This document shows positions 1 through 5,526 of a stretch of 7,103 nt of DNA, piece after piece. The notes below the pieces were generated by a model. That model had not been told where the DNA came from and did not search any database. It saw only the letters and a list, made by a program, of their open reading frames with translations. Location of the stretch: positions 1-7,103 of the forward strand of contig NYTZ01000140.1 of NCBI GenBank assembly GCA_002683735.1. Reading direction: 5' to 3'. This stretch comes from Flavobacteriales bacterium. Its GTDB lineage: Bacteria > Bacteroidota > Bacteroidia > Flavobacteriales > UA16. Both the position numbers and the translations under genes were made by a program. Position 1 is the first letter of the stretch. The number at the start of each line of letters is the position of its first letter.

Positions 1-248
1 ACCTGTAGTTCCTTTTGCGCGCTGTGAGCAAGGCTACTTCAGACCGACGTAGCATATGCATGCGATGTGTTTCATTGACTTCGGGATCCTTCGTTGTAAG
101 GCTGTGAACACAACCTACGACTCTAATTGCGAAGCTGCCTGCTCATGGCAGCAACGCTCTCGCTATACAACAGAGCTTGATTCCTAGATGGACTCTGGCA
201 ACCATGCAAGATGTTGTCTCGCAACAATGCCCCCAGACACACAAATGC
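1..248. other. No gene recognised
   Basis: This is downstream of the HhH frame on the minus strand, so probably its 3' flank. No coding pattern, RNA gene or repeat stands out. Confidence 0.5.
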
Positions 249-662
249 TCATGCGGCTTCGATGGCTTCGAACTCCTCGCCGATGTCAAAGGCGTCCGGC
301 GCGGAGCCTTCACACTCGTCGCTGATGAAGAAGAACTTCTGGAGGCGAATGAACCTCTGCTCGCCAATGCCTTCAGCCCTCGCGACGTCCCCCCACGTTT
401 TCCAAGGCCGGCCGTTCACCAAGGTGCGCGCCGTCACCTCTCCAATGCTCTTAACGGCCTTGAACGCTTGAGGGGGACACGTGTTTAGGCATTGTTTGGT
501 ACACTCGGGCTTCTGCACGCTGACCTTGACCGCAGACTTAAACGGCGCCACATCCTTTTCGCTCTTTAACGCAGAAGACTGCGCCGTATCTTCTGGGGTG
601 TGCACCTGGATCATTATTGCAGAGCCTGCTGGAGCATCGATCTGCACCGCGACGGGAGCCAT
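249..662 (-). CDS. Tandem helix-hairpin-helix (HhH)2 protein with CX3CX3C motif
   Basis: The frame encodes 137 residues from ATG at 662-660 to TGA at 251-249. Residues 67-83 (FKAVKSIGEVTARTLVN) and 90-111 (WGDVARAEGIGEQRFIRLQK) form two successive helix-hairpin-helix units of the ComEA/(HhH)2 type. In known members the GIG turn contacts the DNA backbone; here the second hairpin keeps GIG and the first has SIG. Just before them is PECTKQCLNTC with Cys at 54, 58 and 62. The C-terminus is acidic. There is no obvious targeting peptide. The frame stays open upstream of the ATG, with AG sites such as CCAGCGGAG|GAA (phase 0), so this may be the last exon of a longer gene. PsbU, the photosystem II lumenal protein with a related fold, was considered, but the match is weak. 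Binding to DNA is inferred from the fold only. Confidence 0.6.
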   Translation of the reverse strand: MAPVAVQIDAPAGSAIMIQVHTPEDTAQSSALKSEKDVAPFKSAVKVSVQKPECTKQCLNTCPPQAFKAVKSIGEVTARTLVNGRPWKTWGDVARAEGIGEQRFIRLQKFFFISDECEGSAPDAFDIGEEFEAIEAA

Positions 663-796
663 CGCGTTGAAACACGCGGTAGCTTCCTCCGCTGGACTAA
701 TGCATGCAAAGCCGGTCCTCAGAGCTCTTGAACAACATGCTGGTGCAAATAAAGTTGCGAAGTCTGTTGGCCCAAACCAAGCTACGATTTTTCCAA

Positions 797-814
797 GTGT
801 GTGTGTGTGTGTGT
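797..814. repeat. (GT)9 dinucleotide microsatellite
   Basis: Nine uninterrupted GT units on the plus strand, (CA)9 on the minus strand. It lies about 135 nt upstream of the ATG of the HhH frame. Confidence 0.95.
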
Positions 815-1020
815 TTCTCGTGTTTCGAAACCAAGACTAAGAGGAAGCCGGCTACTGCATTCGCTAGCTCAAGAGCTCATACTAATCAACAACCCTAACT
901 CGACTTTGCTCACAGTAGTTGCACGAACCTGACTTACTCGAGGAGATCGTTTGCTTCATGAGACGCTACCGCAATTCATATGGTTAGACATGCAAATGTC
1001 ACCTATAGGCGGCACCACGC

Positions 1021-1039
1021 TGGAGTCCCCTAGACTCCA
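1021..1039. repeat. Inverted repeat, 7-bp stem
   Basis: TGGAGTC, loop CCCTA, GACTCCA. With one unpaired base the stem extends outward through flanking GC and GC (1019-1020 with 1043-1044). It lies downstream of gene 2 and might influence its 3' end, but nothing else supports that. Confidence 0.75.
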
Positions 1040-1314
1040 CCAGCAACAACTGAAGTGCCAGAAACCCCTTCAGCGATTTCAGATTTGCCGGGCCTGAACA
1101 GAGATCGGCAACCAAAGGCAGCAAACGCGACATAACGTAATTACACAATGAAAGCGCTGCGACACGCAATGCTACGCGTACCAACCACCACAGTTTGCCA
1201 CTCTTCGTTTATCCCTTCCCGCCGCCCCAACCAACACCCATCTCACTACAAAGGGACGCCTGATGGCCAATACCAGAAACTGCAACTTGGGCAGCGCTGC
1301 TTCCCCGTCCTGAC

Positions 1315-1394
1315 CTAGTCTGAGTCAGAGCTCAAAAGCACCCGTCTCGCAGCCGGCTTCTTCTTCTTCGTAATCTTCGTGATCGTCGTGATAA
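1315..1394 (-). CDS. Gene 2 terminal exon with basic run and SSDSD end
   Basis: The acceptor GTTTGCGCAG|TT joins the single base left by exon 6 in phase. The peptide continues ITTITKITKKKKPAARRVLL and ends SSDSD before TAG at 1317-1315. A possible in-frame donor, AGACGG|GTGCTT, lies before the stop, so continuation into further exons is not excluded. Confidence 0.5.
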
Positions 1395-3177
1395 CTGCGC
1401 AAACACCTCACCACCCGTCCACGTCCCTTCCATCTACTATGAACGTGGGGCGTCCTCTCATGCTAGACCCTGCGGCTTTTCTCGGGTGGCATTTTCATCG
1501 CTTTCGTTATCTATATCCATCGACGGACCATAGCACCGCAACGAATGCATCGCAAAATGAACCACAACACCCACTTTCAAGTAAGAGATGCTACGTGGGT
1601 ATCTCGAAACACCAGCCTGCAAAAAACATTTGAACGGGAACACGGAACCCAGGTGTGAAGCGTACGTGCAGGTTTACAAAGAAACAGGGTGCAAGGCACG
1701 CGCCTGGCTTGACCTTCTTGCCACCACAGGCGCCGTCGAGCAACTTCTCTTCCTGGCCCGGGGTTGCGCTGCGCACAGCACGCTGCTACACCCCCCACGT
1801 CGCACAAGGGAAGGCCAGAAGAGCGGGCCTAAAGGAACCAAACCGCTAAGACAAGAAAAGACGTATGGGTATGTCGGCGCAATGCCTTCGAGCTATGGCC
1901 GAGCGCAACCTAACCAAGCATCACGTCAAGAAACACAGCCGCGAAAGCACCAGGTATGACTTAAGAGTCAGGTGATTGCTTTTAAAGCCGGTTGTAACTT
2001 ACATTACGTCAAAGTAGCTATGGCGCAACGTTTGCACGAAGACACAACGACCCTACCATGACCAAAGCTCAGCGAGAAATAGTTCGTTGCCAGGCTACGC
2101 AGGCTGCATGCATGGCGACGACGTGCGCTCGCGCTCACAAAGAAAGTCCCACAACGCATCCCACTCCCCAGTACTCCTACAAGCATCGTCTCCTTCCGAC
2201 GACGTACGCGCAAGCGGCCACCCTGGGCGCTGTCGATCTCTGGGAGACTGGCCTACACGGCGCTCACAGCAAGAAGCGTGACGTAGTATAGGAACTCATA
2301 GTATAGGGGCACAAGGGCAGAATGCAACGGCACCTTCATATGAATAAATTTCCCCATAGCTTCTTGCCAGTAACCACACAACAGGACGGCTTCCTAAGGT
2401 CACGCCCAAACCTCAACACCCGACCCTCCGCCCAAACCAGAAGAGAGCCTCCGCCCAAATTTGCACCTTCGGAGACATGTACTTCTTGCTGTCACAATGA
2501 GTTACCCGTGCAACAGCCTCAGTTCGCTTCTCCGTTGGCTTCTCTGGCGTCAGTGTCATCGTCCGGCTCTTGGTTCCCTTCGGAGGCGTCTTCGTTGTGA
2601 GCCGGAAAGCCCGCCAGACCTCATCCTCCTCCGGAAGTTCGCCTCTGCTCCTCATGTCGTCTTCAATGTCGCTTTCAGAGCACTTGTTGTAATCCTGTCA
2701 CCCACGGGGGGAAGGGATGCTAAGAAACGTGCGCTGCTCTGCAACACCTCACACAGAGAAATGCCCAACGCTCCACAAGAGATGTGCAATGGAAAACCAA
2801 CAACCAAGTGTATCTACATAGCGGGGCCATCCACACTGTTCCGAACATGGAGGGCTTCATGATATCCTCATCGTAGCCGGCGTCGTAAAGCGCCTGCGCC
2901 TCCGCATGCGTGTCCACGCAAAGAGGCATCGCTGCCCTCCACACCGCCTCAAAGGAAATTCAGAGAAACGATGCAGGAGATCCGAGGCACTGGAACCAAA
3001 CAACTGCAACGCAACTCACGCAGTTCAAATCACCTCGATCTAACCCCAAGTTCTTACTAGCAAGGGCTCATCACTTGCATGCATTGGCAATGCAAAACTT
3101 GGGCGCATCTTTGAAAGCTGCATGTCGGGTAGGCCTGGCCTCGTGACGGACTCAATGGCACTTGCACACACAGCCAT
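1315..3177 (-). CDS. Gene 2: seven-exon model, about 267 residues, unknown function
   Basis: I rebuilt this gene from protein-like patches bounded by good splice sites. Exons, in transcript order, are 3177-3058, 2947-2837, 2694-2467, 2252-2208, 1785-1714, 1616-1469 and 1394-1315. Introns are 110, 142, 214, 422, 97 and 74 nt, all GT...AG. The first five are phase 0 and the last is phase 1, and every junction keeps the frame. The product starts MAVCASAIESV. Its middle is acidic (CSESDIEDDMRSRGELPEED), followed by a Thr/Lys/Pro-rich stretch. Its tail is basic (KITKKKKPAARR) and ends VLLSSDSD. The basic run followed by a Ser/Asp end would suit a nuclear protein, which is inference. I recognise no domain family. 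The first exon may extend upstream to an acceptor at 3193 or 3204, in which case this is the 3' part of a longer gene, possibly gene 1. Confidence 0.5.
1469..1616 (-). CDS. Gene 2 exon 6 (148 nt, phase 0 in, phase 1 out)
   Basis: The acceptor GTTCAAATGTTTTTTGCAG|G is among the best in the window. The peptide starts AGVSRYPRSISYLKVGVVVH and ends with the acidic stretch MDIDNESDENATREKPQ. The donor CCGCAGG|GTCTAG leaves one base, which completes a Val codon with the next exon. Codons in the second half are more A/T-rich than in exons 1-3 (ATA GAT AAC GAA AGC GAT GAA AAT). Confidence 0.5.
1714..1785 (-). CDS. Gene 2 exon 5 (24 codons)
   Basis: The acceptor GGTGTAG|CAG follows a pyrimidine-rich stretch (CTCTTCTGGCCTTCCCTTG), and the donor is AAGAAG|GTCAAG; both are phase 0. 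The peptide is QRAVRSATPGQEEKLLDGAC then GGKK. An in-frame TAG forms the acceptor itself, so the frame cannot extend upstream. Confidence 0.45.
2208..2252 (-). CDS. Gene 2 exon 4, 15-codon mini-exon
   Basis: The acceptor is GCCGTGTAG|GCC and the donor is TTGCGC|GTACGT, both phase 0. They enclose ASLPEIDSAQGGRLR. The frame stays open downstream to 2004, but the residues there are less protein-like. Short length makes this one of the weaker exons in the model; skipping it keeps the frame. Confidence 0.35.
2284..2307. repeat. Short direct repeat TAGTATAGG
   Basis: TAGTATAGG occurs at 2284-2292 and 2299-2307 with a 6-nt spacer, inside the same inferred intron of gene 2. No function is apparent. 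Confidence 0.7.
2403..2459. repeat. Three copies of CGCCCAAA in an intron
   Basis: CGCCCAAA occurs at 2403-2410, 2429-2436 and 2452-2459, spaced 26 and 23 nt. On the minus strand the two upstream copies read TTTGGGCGGAGGCTC and TTTGGGCGGAGGGTC and the third TTTGGGCG. They sit at the 5' end of the 214-nt intron of gene 2, just after its donor. Confidence 0.75.
2467..2694 (-). CDS. Gene 2 exon 3 (76 codons, acidic then Thr/Lys/Pro-rich)
   Basis: The acceptor is CCTTCCCCCCGTGGGTGACAG|GATTAC, phase 0, with an in-frame TGA directly before it. The peptide starts DYNKCSESDIEDDMRSRGEL, continues PEEDEVWRAF, and then has a Thr/Lys-rich part (TTKTPPKGTKSRTMTLTPEK). Composition this charged is unlikely in random sequence. 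Two donors fit phase 0: AAG|GTGCAA after 2467, used here, and CGG|GTAACT after 2506, which would drop the last 13 codons (VTHCDSKKYMSPK). Confidence 0.55.
2837..2947 (-). CDS. Gene 2 exon 2 (37 codons)
   Basis: The acceptor is textbook: TTTCTCTGAATTTCCTTTGAG|G, a pyrimidine tract with AG|G. A TGA in the same frame lies just upstream, so the coding patch must begin at or after the acceptor. The peptide runs AVWRAAMPLCVDTHAEAQAL then YDAGYDEDIMKPSMFGT. The chosen donor is GGAACA|GTGTGG (phase 0). A later GT at CTAT|GTAGAT would break phase with the next exon. Confidence 0.5.
3058..3177 (-). CDS. Gene 2 exon 1 (or internal exon extending to 3192/3203)
   Basis: Forty codons from the ATG at 3177 give MAVCASAIESVTRPGLPDMQ and onward to ASDEPLL. 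The exon ends at a strong donor, TTGCTA|GTAAGA, in phase 0. The frame is open back to a TAA just beyond 3203. Acceptor-like AGs at 3193 (CACGAG|TAT, phase 0) and 3204 (CATAAG|AT, phase 1) mean it may be internal. Confidence 0.45.
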
Positions 3178-3507
3178 ACACGCGCTTCCATACTCGTGTG
3201 CATCTTATGTGCGGTTGCTTGGATCTATGCAAGAAACGAAGTGTTTGTTTCCACCGTGCCTTCGGACGAGCTTCTGGATTGATGCTCAATGGCGTGGATG
3301 TCGAGTGTGCCGATTTAGCGTTCCTTCAGAGACGTTGAGAATGCGTGCGTGGTCAAATCGACAGTGAGGCCAATATGTTTAGTGGGGCGTTCTTGCGCAG
3401 CGTTCTCAAGGTTGGCACGTGGTCAGGCCTGCTTTAACAACATGCGCACGTGCATCTCTAAAGCGCACTGTGATCATCCTGCCTCAGGCCCCGTCCTTGG
3501 GCACTAC

Positions 3508-3523
3508 GTTCTCAACGGAGAAC
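3508..3523. repeat. Inverted repeat, 6-bp stem with AACG loop
   Basis: GTTCTC, loop AACG, GAGAAC. It belongs with the neighbouring hairpins at 3547-3567 and 3640-3655. Confidence 0.7.
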
Positions 3524-3546
3524 CTATATCATATCAGGAAAACAAT

Positions 3547-3567
3547 GTTGGCGCCGAATGCGCCAAC
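3547..3567. repeat. Perfect inverted repeat, 8-bp stem
   Basis: GTTGGCGC, loop CGAAT, GCGCCAAC. It is G+C-rich and perfect, and is one of three stem-loops within 150 nt, in a stretch with no supported exon. Confidence 0.85.
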
Positions 3568-3639
3568 CGGTAATGCCGCAAGGTAGCGTAACGATGACCA
3601 AGAATTATGCAAGAGAATTGTTATCACTGTAGATTGGGG

Positions 3640-3655
3640 GCGTTCCTCGGAACGC
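3640..3655. repeat. Inverted repeat, 6-7-bp stem with short loop
   Basis: GCGTTC, loop CTCG, GAACGC. The C and G at the loop ends can also pair, making a 7-bp stem with a 2-nt loop. Confidence 0.75.
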
Positions 3656-3814
3656 TACTGATAGCATCGTACCGCAGAAAGCGATGATGCCAAAAACACT
3701 AAGGACGCGAAGTCGATTCGCACAGTCTTGCAACCCGCGTCGCGCTGCATTTGCAGACGCGCCCCAGACTGCCCACATTCCAAAACCATCAGCCCTCGAG
3801 AGTCACCCTAGAAC

Positions 3815-3976
3815 CTGTTGAGTAACATGCTCCCAACCCAACCAGCACGCAACCAACTTCACGCGTAAATGCAACGCAGGCGCACGAACTACAATGTTCC
3901 AACGACATGTGTCATGGACACGACGGAAACGCAAGGGAGGGCGCAAGCAACTTTTCAACGAGAAGACATCACTCAA
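3815..3976 (-). CDS. Possible internal exon (54 codons), weak
   Basis: The acceptor GGAATTTCTTTACCCAG|TTG has a good pyrimidine tract, and the donor CAACAG|GTTCTA matches consensus; both are phase 0, like the neighbouring exons. The peptide starts LSDVFSLKSCLRPPLRFRRV and ends WLGWEHVTQQ. Its composition (many Cys, Trp and Arg) is not strongly protein-like. If real, it would favour a single transcript linking genes 1 and 2. Confidence 0.25.
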
Positions 3977-4241
3977 CTGGGTAAAGAAATTCCAAACATC
4001 AAGCACGCATGTGGGTAAAACGCTGGCCAGGTACGTGTAAGTGTGGGGAGGCGGGGAAGGTGCAGGGCAAACAACTAAACAAAGCGTCTCTTGTCTGCCA
4101 CTCCTGCCAAGCATGCCCGCATAGGGTACATGTTTCAATGCGCATGCGCCACAGCAACTCTACCTTAATGCTCCCCCCAGAGACCACCGCCGCCTTGCTG
4201 ACAACTACTAATCGTCGCCACTTAGCGCTTCACTAAAGGCT

Positions 4242-4271
4242 GCTGCCGCTACAGCTGCAGCTGCCGCTACA
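4242..4271. repeat. 18-nt-period direct repeat
   Basis: GCTGCCGCTACA occurs at 4242-4253 and again at 4260-4271, separated by GCTGCA. On the minus strand one frame reads VAAAAAVAAAA after LSLIVL, which resembles a signal peptide but lacks a usable ATG. Confidence 0.8.
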
Positions 4272-4485
4272 AGAACTATAAGGGAAAGCCCCTCAGGATA
4301 CCTCGCGTTGGTGCTTCAGACGGCTCAAGGTGCAGCAGTGCCACGCATTCCTGGCGAGGCACCAGAAACACTACGGCACATGCAACGCCCAGTATGCCTA
4401 CACTGCAAATACCGCCATCTCACCGAGCCGCTGACGTATCTCCTATGACCCACCTGGCTGCGTATGAAATAGCATGGCTACTTAC

Positions 4486-4520
4486 ATATTGCTTCCCAGT
4501 CTTGGCGCCGACCTCGCGTC
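4486..4520 (-). other. Consensus splice donor behind a short coding-like patch
   Basis: On the minus strand CAATAT|GTAAGTAG at 4486/4485 is the only full GTAAGT donor I noticed. It is preceded by REVGAKTGKQY in one frame and by an acceptor-like TTGACAG at 4521. A 35-nt exon is possible (phase 1 in, phase 0 out). I found no matching phase partner upstream, so it is recorded as a site rather than a gene part. Confidence 0.2.
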
Positions 4521-4771
4521 CTGTCAACCTACAAGCACGTACGTATGGGCATACAGATAACCTTGAAGATGGATAACACAAACACCTCTTACCAACCAAT
4601 CTGCACACTGCTACTTCGCCACAAACGCAACGAAACATGAATCCGAAACCACACGCGCTATTGCGCAGACATGTGAACCGCAAACGCACCCGCGACGACA
4701 ACAAGCGCACCTCAAAACATTACCTGCACCACAATCCAAAAAGCAGTGGTGTCTACATCACACTCTGGCCT

Positions 4772-5179
4772 TCAGAAGCCAACCCTCCAGTCAATCTTCT
4801 TGATCCACTCGTGTGGACACTCTTCTCCGGTTGCCTCCTCGTGGCAATGCCACGTCCATGCGGTACACTTCCCCAAAGCGAGGATCTCCCCGTACAGCAG
4901 CCACGATCGCGAGATCCCTTTGCGACCTGGGTACCAAACTTTCCACCTGTTCGACTCCACCGCCTTGTACAAACGCGCCGTTGGCGCGATGAACGCGCTC
5001 GCCTCCTCCTGCGAGATTGTCGTGACGTCAGGCTTCGGGAGCGAAGGCCGCACTCCGCCGCCGCCGCCAGGTGCAGCTGCATTCTTCGCATGCACGTCCT
5101 TGCGGAACTTGTTCAACTCCGCGCTGAACGCCTTCCCATGTTTGGTTTTCTCCTCGACATCCTCGGCGTGCTGCTGAAC
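4772..5179 (-). CDS. Gene 1, exon 2: coiled-coil plus AP2-like Trp/Arg-rich module
   Basis: Continues gene 1 as residues 482-616, ending at TGA 4774-4772. It opens with a charged helix (VQQHAEDVEEKTKHGKAFSA), then a Gly/Pro linker around residues 516-531. A compact module follows at about residues 559-605: NRWKVWYPGRKGISRSW, then LLYGEILALGKCTAWTWHCH, then EEATGEECPHEWI. Alternating Arg and Trp strands followed by an amphipathic helix resemble AP2/ERF-type DNA-binding folds, and the ATGE-CP-W ending recalls modules at the C-termini of many dinoflagellate proteins; both are resemblance only. The frame has no in-frame ATG near its start and is closed just upstream, so it needs a splice. The acceptor chosen is TATCTGAG|GTT (phase 0). 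An alternative acceptor is at 5199 (CGTAG|C, phase 2). A phase-0 donor AGG|GTTGGC at 4784/4783 could skip the stop and extend the gene. Confidence 0.65.
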   Translation of the reverse strand, partial: VQQHAEDVEEKTKHGKAFSAELNKFRKDVHAKNAAAPGGGGGVRPSLPKPDVTTISQEEASAFIAPTARLYKAVESNRWKVWYPGRKGISRSWLLYGEILALGKCTAWTWHCHEEATGEECPHEWIKKIDWRVGF

Positions 5180-5526
5180 CTCAGATACAACTTTATTGCT
5201 ACGAAGCTACCAAGACTCACACGATGGACTAAACTCTATGAGAAACGCATTCCCTACAAAGGTCAGCCTCGAAGCTGCAATGCGAGGCGCGTTCAACTCT
5301 GGGCGCACGACAACATGCAATGAATGTGTCTCCGTGAGATGGCGCGCAAACAGCTACACCGCTAAAGTGTGCTCGCATCATTAACTTGCCCGATGTTGTA
5401 CGGACCTCCACACCTCTACCCGGGGGATGTGCGGGGTACGAGGAAGCGCGGGGCGGGGCACGGGTGTCACGGAAGGTACGGCGGGGGCAGGGTACACGGG
5501 GTGCGCTGGCTCTACGTTTTCGAGAC
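5180..5526 (-). other. Intron of gene 1 (347 nt, GT...AG, phase 0)
   Basis: Inferred from the abrupt end of the large frame and the ATG-less frame that follows. The donor is GAG|GTCTCG and the acceptor is TCTGAG|GTTCAG, so the pentamer GAGGT occurs at both ends. Splicing gives DLKE|VQQHAEDVEEK without changing frame. A second pair, AAAAC|GTAGAG at 5516/5515 with CGTAG|C at 5199/5198, is also in phase (phase 2) and would give LKEVSKT|NKVVSEVQQH; in that version the TAG stop is part of the donor. The donor-proximal third is extremely C-rich on this strand. Confidence 0.55.

Larger units (their letters stand above)
663..1314. other. Spacer between gene 2 and the HhH frame
   Basis: Contains the (GT)9 repeat and the hairpin at 1021-1039. 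One possible minus-strand exon begins at an acceptor ending near 1092 (GATCTCTGTTCAG|G). Depending on frame it gives LKSLKGFLALQLL or PGKSEIAEGVSGTSVVAGGV. The phases do not settle which, so it is not called. The frame open upstream of the HhH start also runs into this stretch. Confidence 0.4.
3204..3814. other. Mostly non-coding, with hairpins
   Basis: Holds the three stem-loops between 3508 and 3655. Minus-strand coding-like scraps such as PDHVPTLRTLRKNAPLN (about 3427-3365) and FSVENVVPKDGA (about 3525-3488) follow AG sites, but their phases do not fit the neighbouring exons. Plus-strand frames at 3122-3573 look random in composition. Confidence 0.4.
3977..4771. other. Probable 3' flank or long intron after gene 1
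   Basis: Immediately below the gene 1 stop the minus strand becomes T/G-rich and non-coding. Further down are the GTAAGTAG donor at 4485, the repeat at 4242-4271 and a Cys-rich patch near 4140-4060. Nothing here is strong enough to call as a gene. Confidence 0.4.

Noticed and set aside
22..915. 10-bp inverted repeat CTGTGAGCAA (22-31) / TTGCTCACAG (906-915) flanking the HhH frame
   Set aside because: A 10-bp match over several kilobases is expected by chance, and no target-site duplication or transposase is present.
1588..1959. Plus-strand frame of 123 codons
   Set aside because: It is antisense to two minus-strand exons with strong splice sites, and its own composition shows no domain or bias.
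3122..3573. Two overlapping plus-strand frames
   Set aside because: Random-looking composition, and the first overlaps the better-supported minus exon ending at 3058.
3655..3807. Minus-strand patch starting GDSRGLMVLECGQSGARLQM after CTAG|GGT
   Set aside because: It would start only 7 nt after the better-supported donor at 3815, and two frames are open here at once, which suggests chance.
4322..4329. GGCTCAAG resembling the end of the dinoflagellate spliced leader (retrogene relic)
   Set aside because: Only these eight bases match. The preceding TAGCCATTTT is absent and it is on the strand without supported genes.
4420..4710. Minus-strand frame of 96 codons
   Set aside because: Cys/Arg/Val-rich translation of a T/G-rich stretch with no domain character; more likely 3' flank or intron apart from the donor at 4485.
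4637..5323. Plus-strand frame of 228 codons
   Set aside because: Overlaps exon 2 of gene 1 in antisense. The Arg/His-rich translation has no domain-like character.
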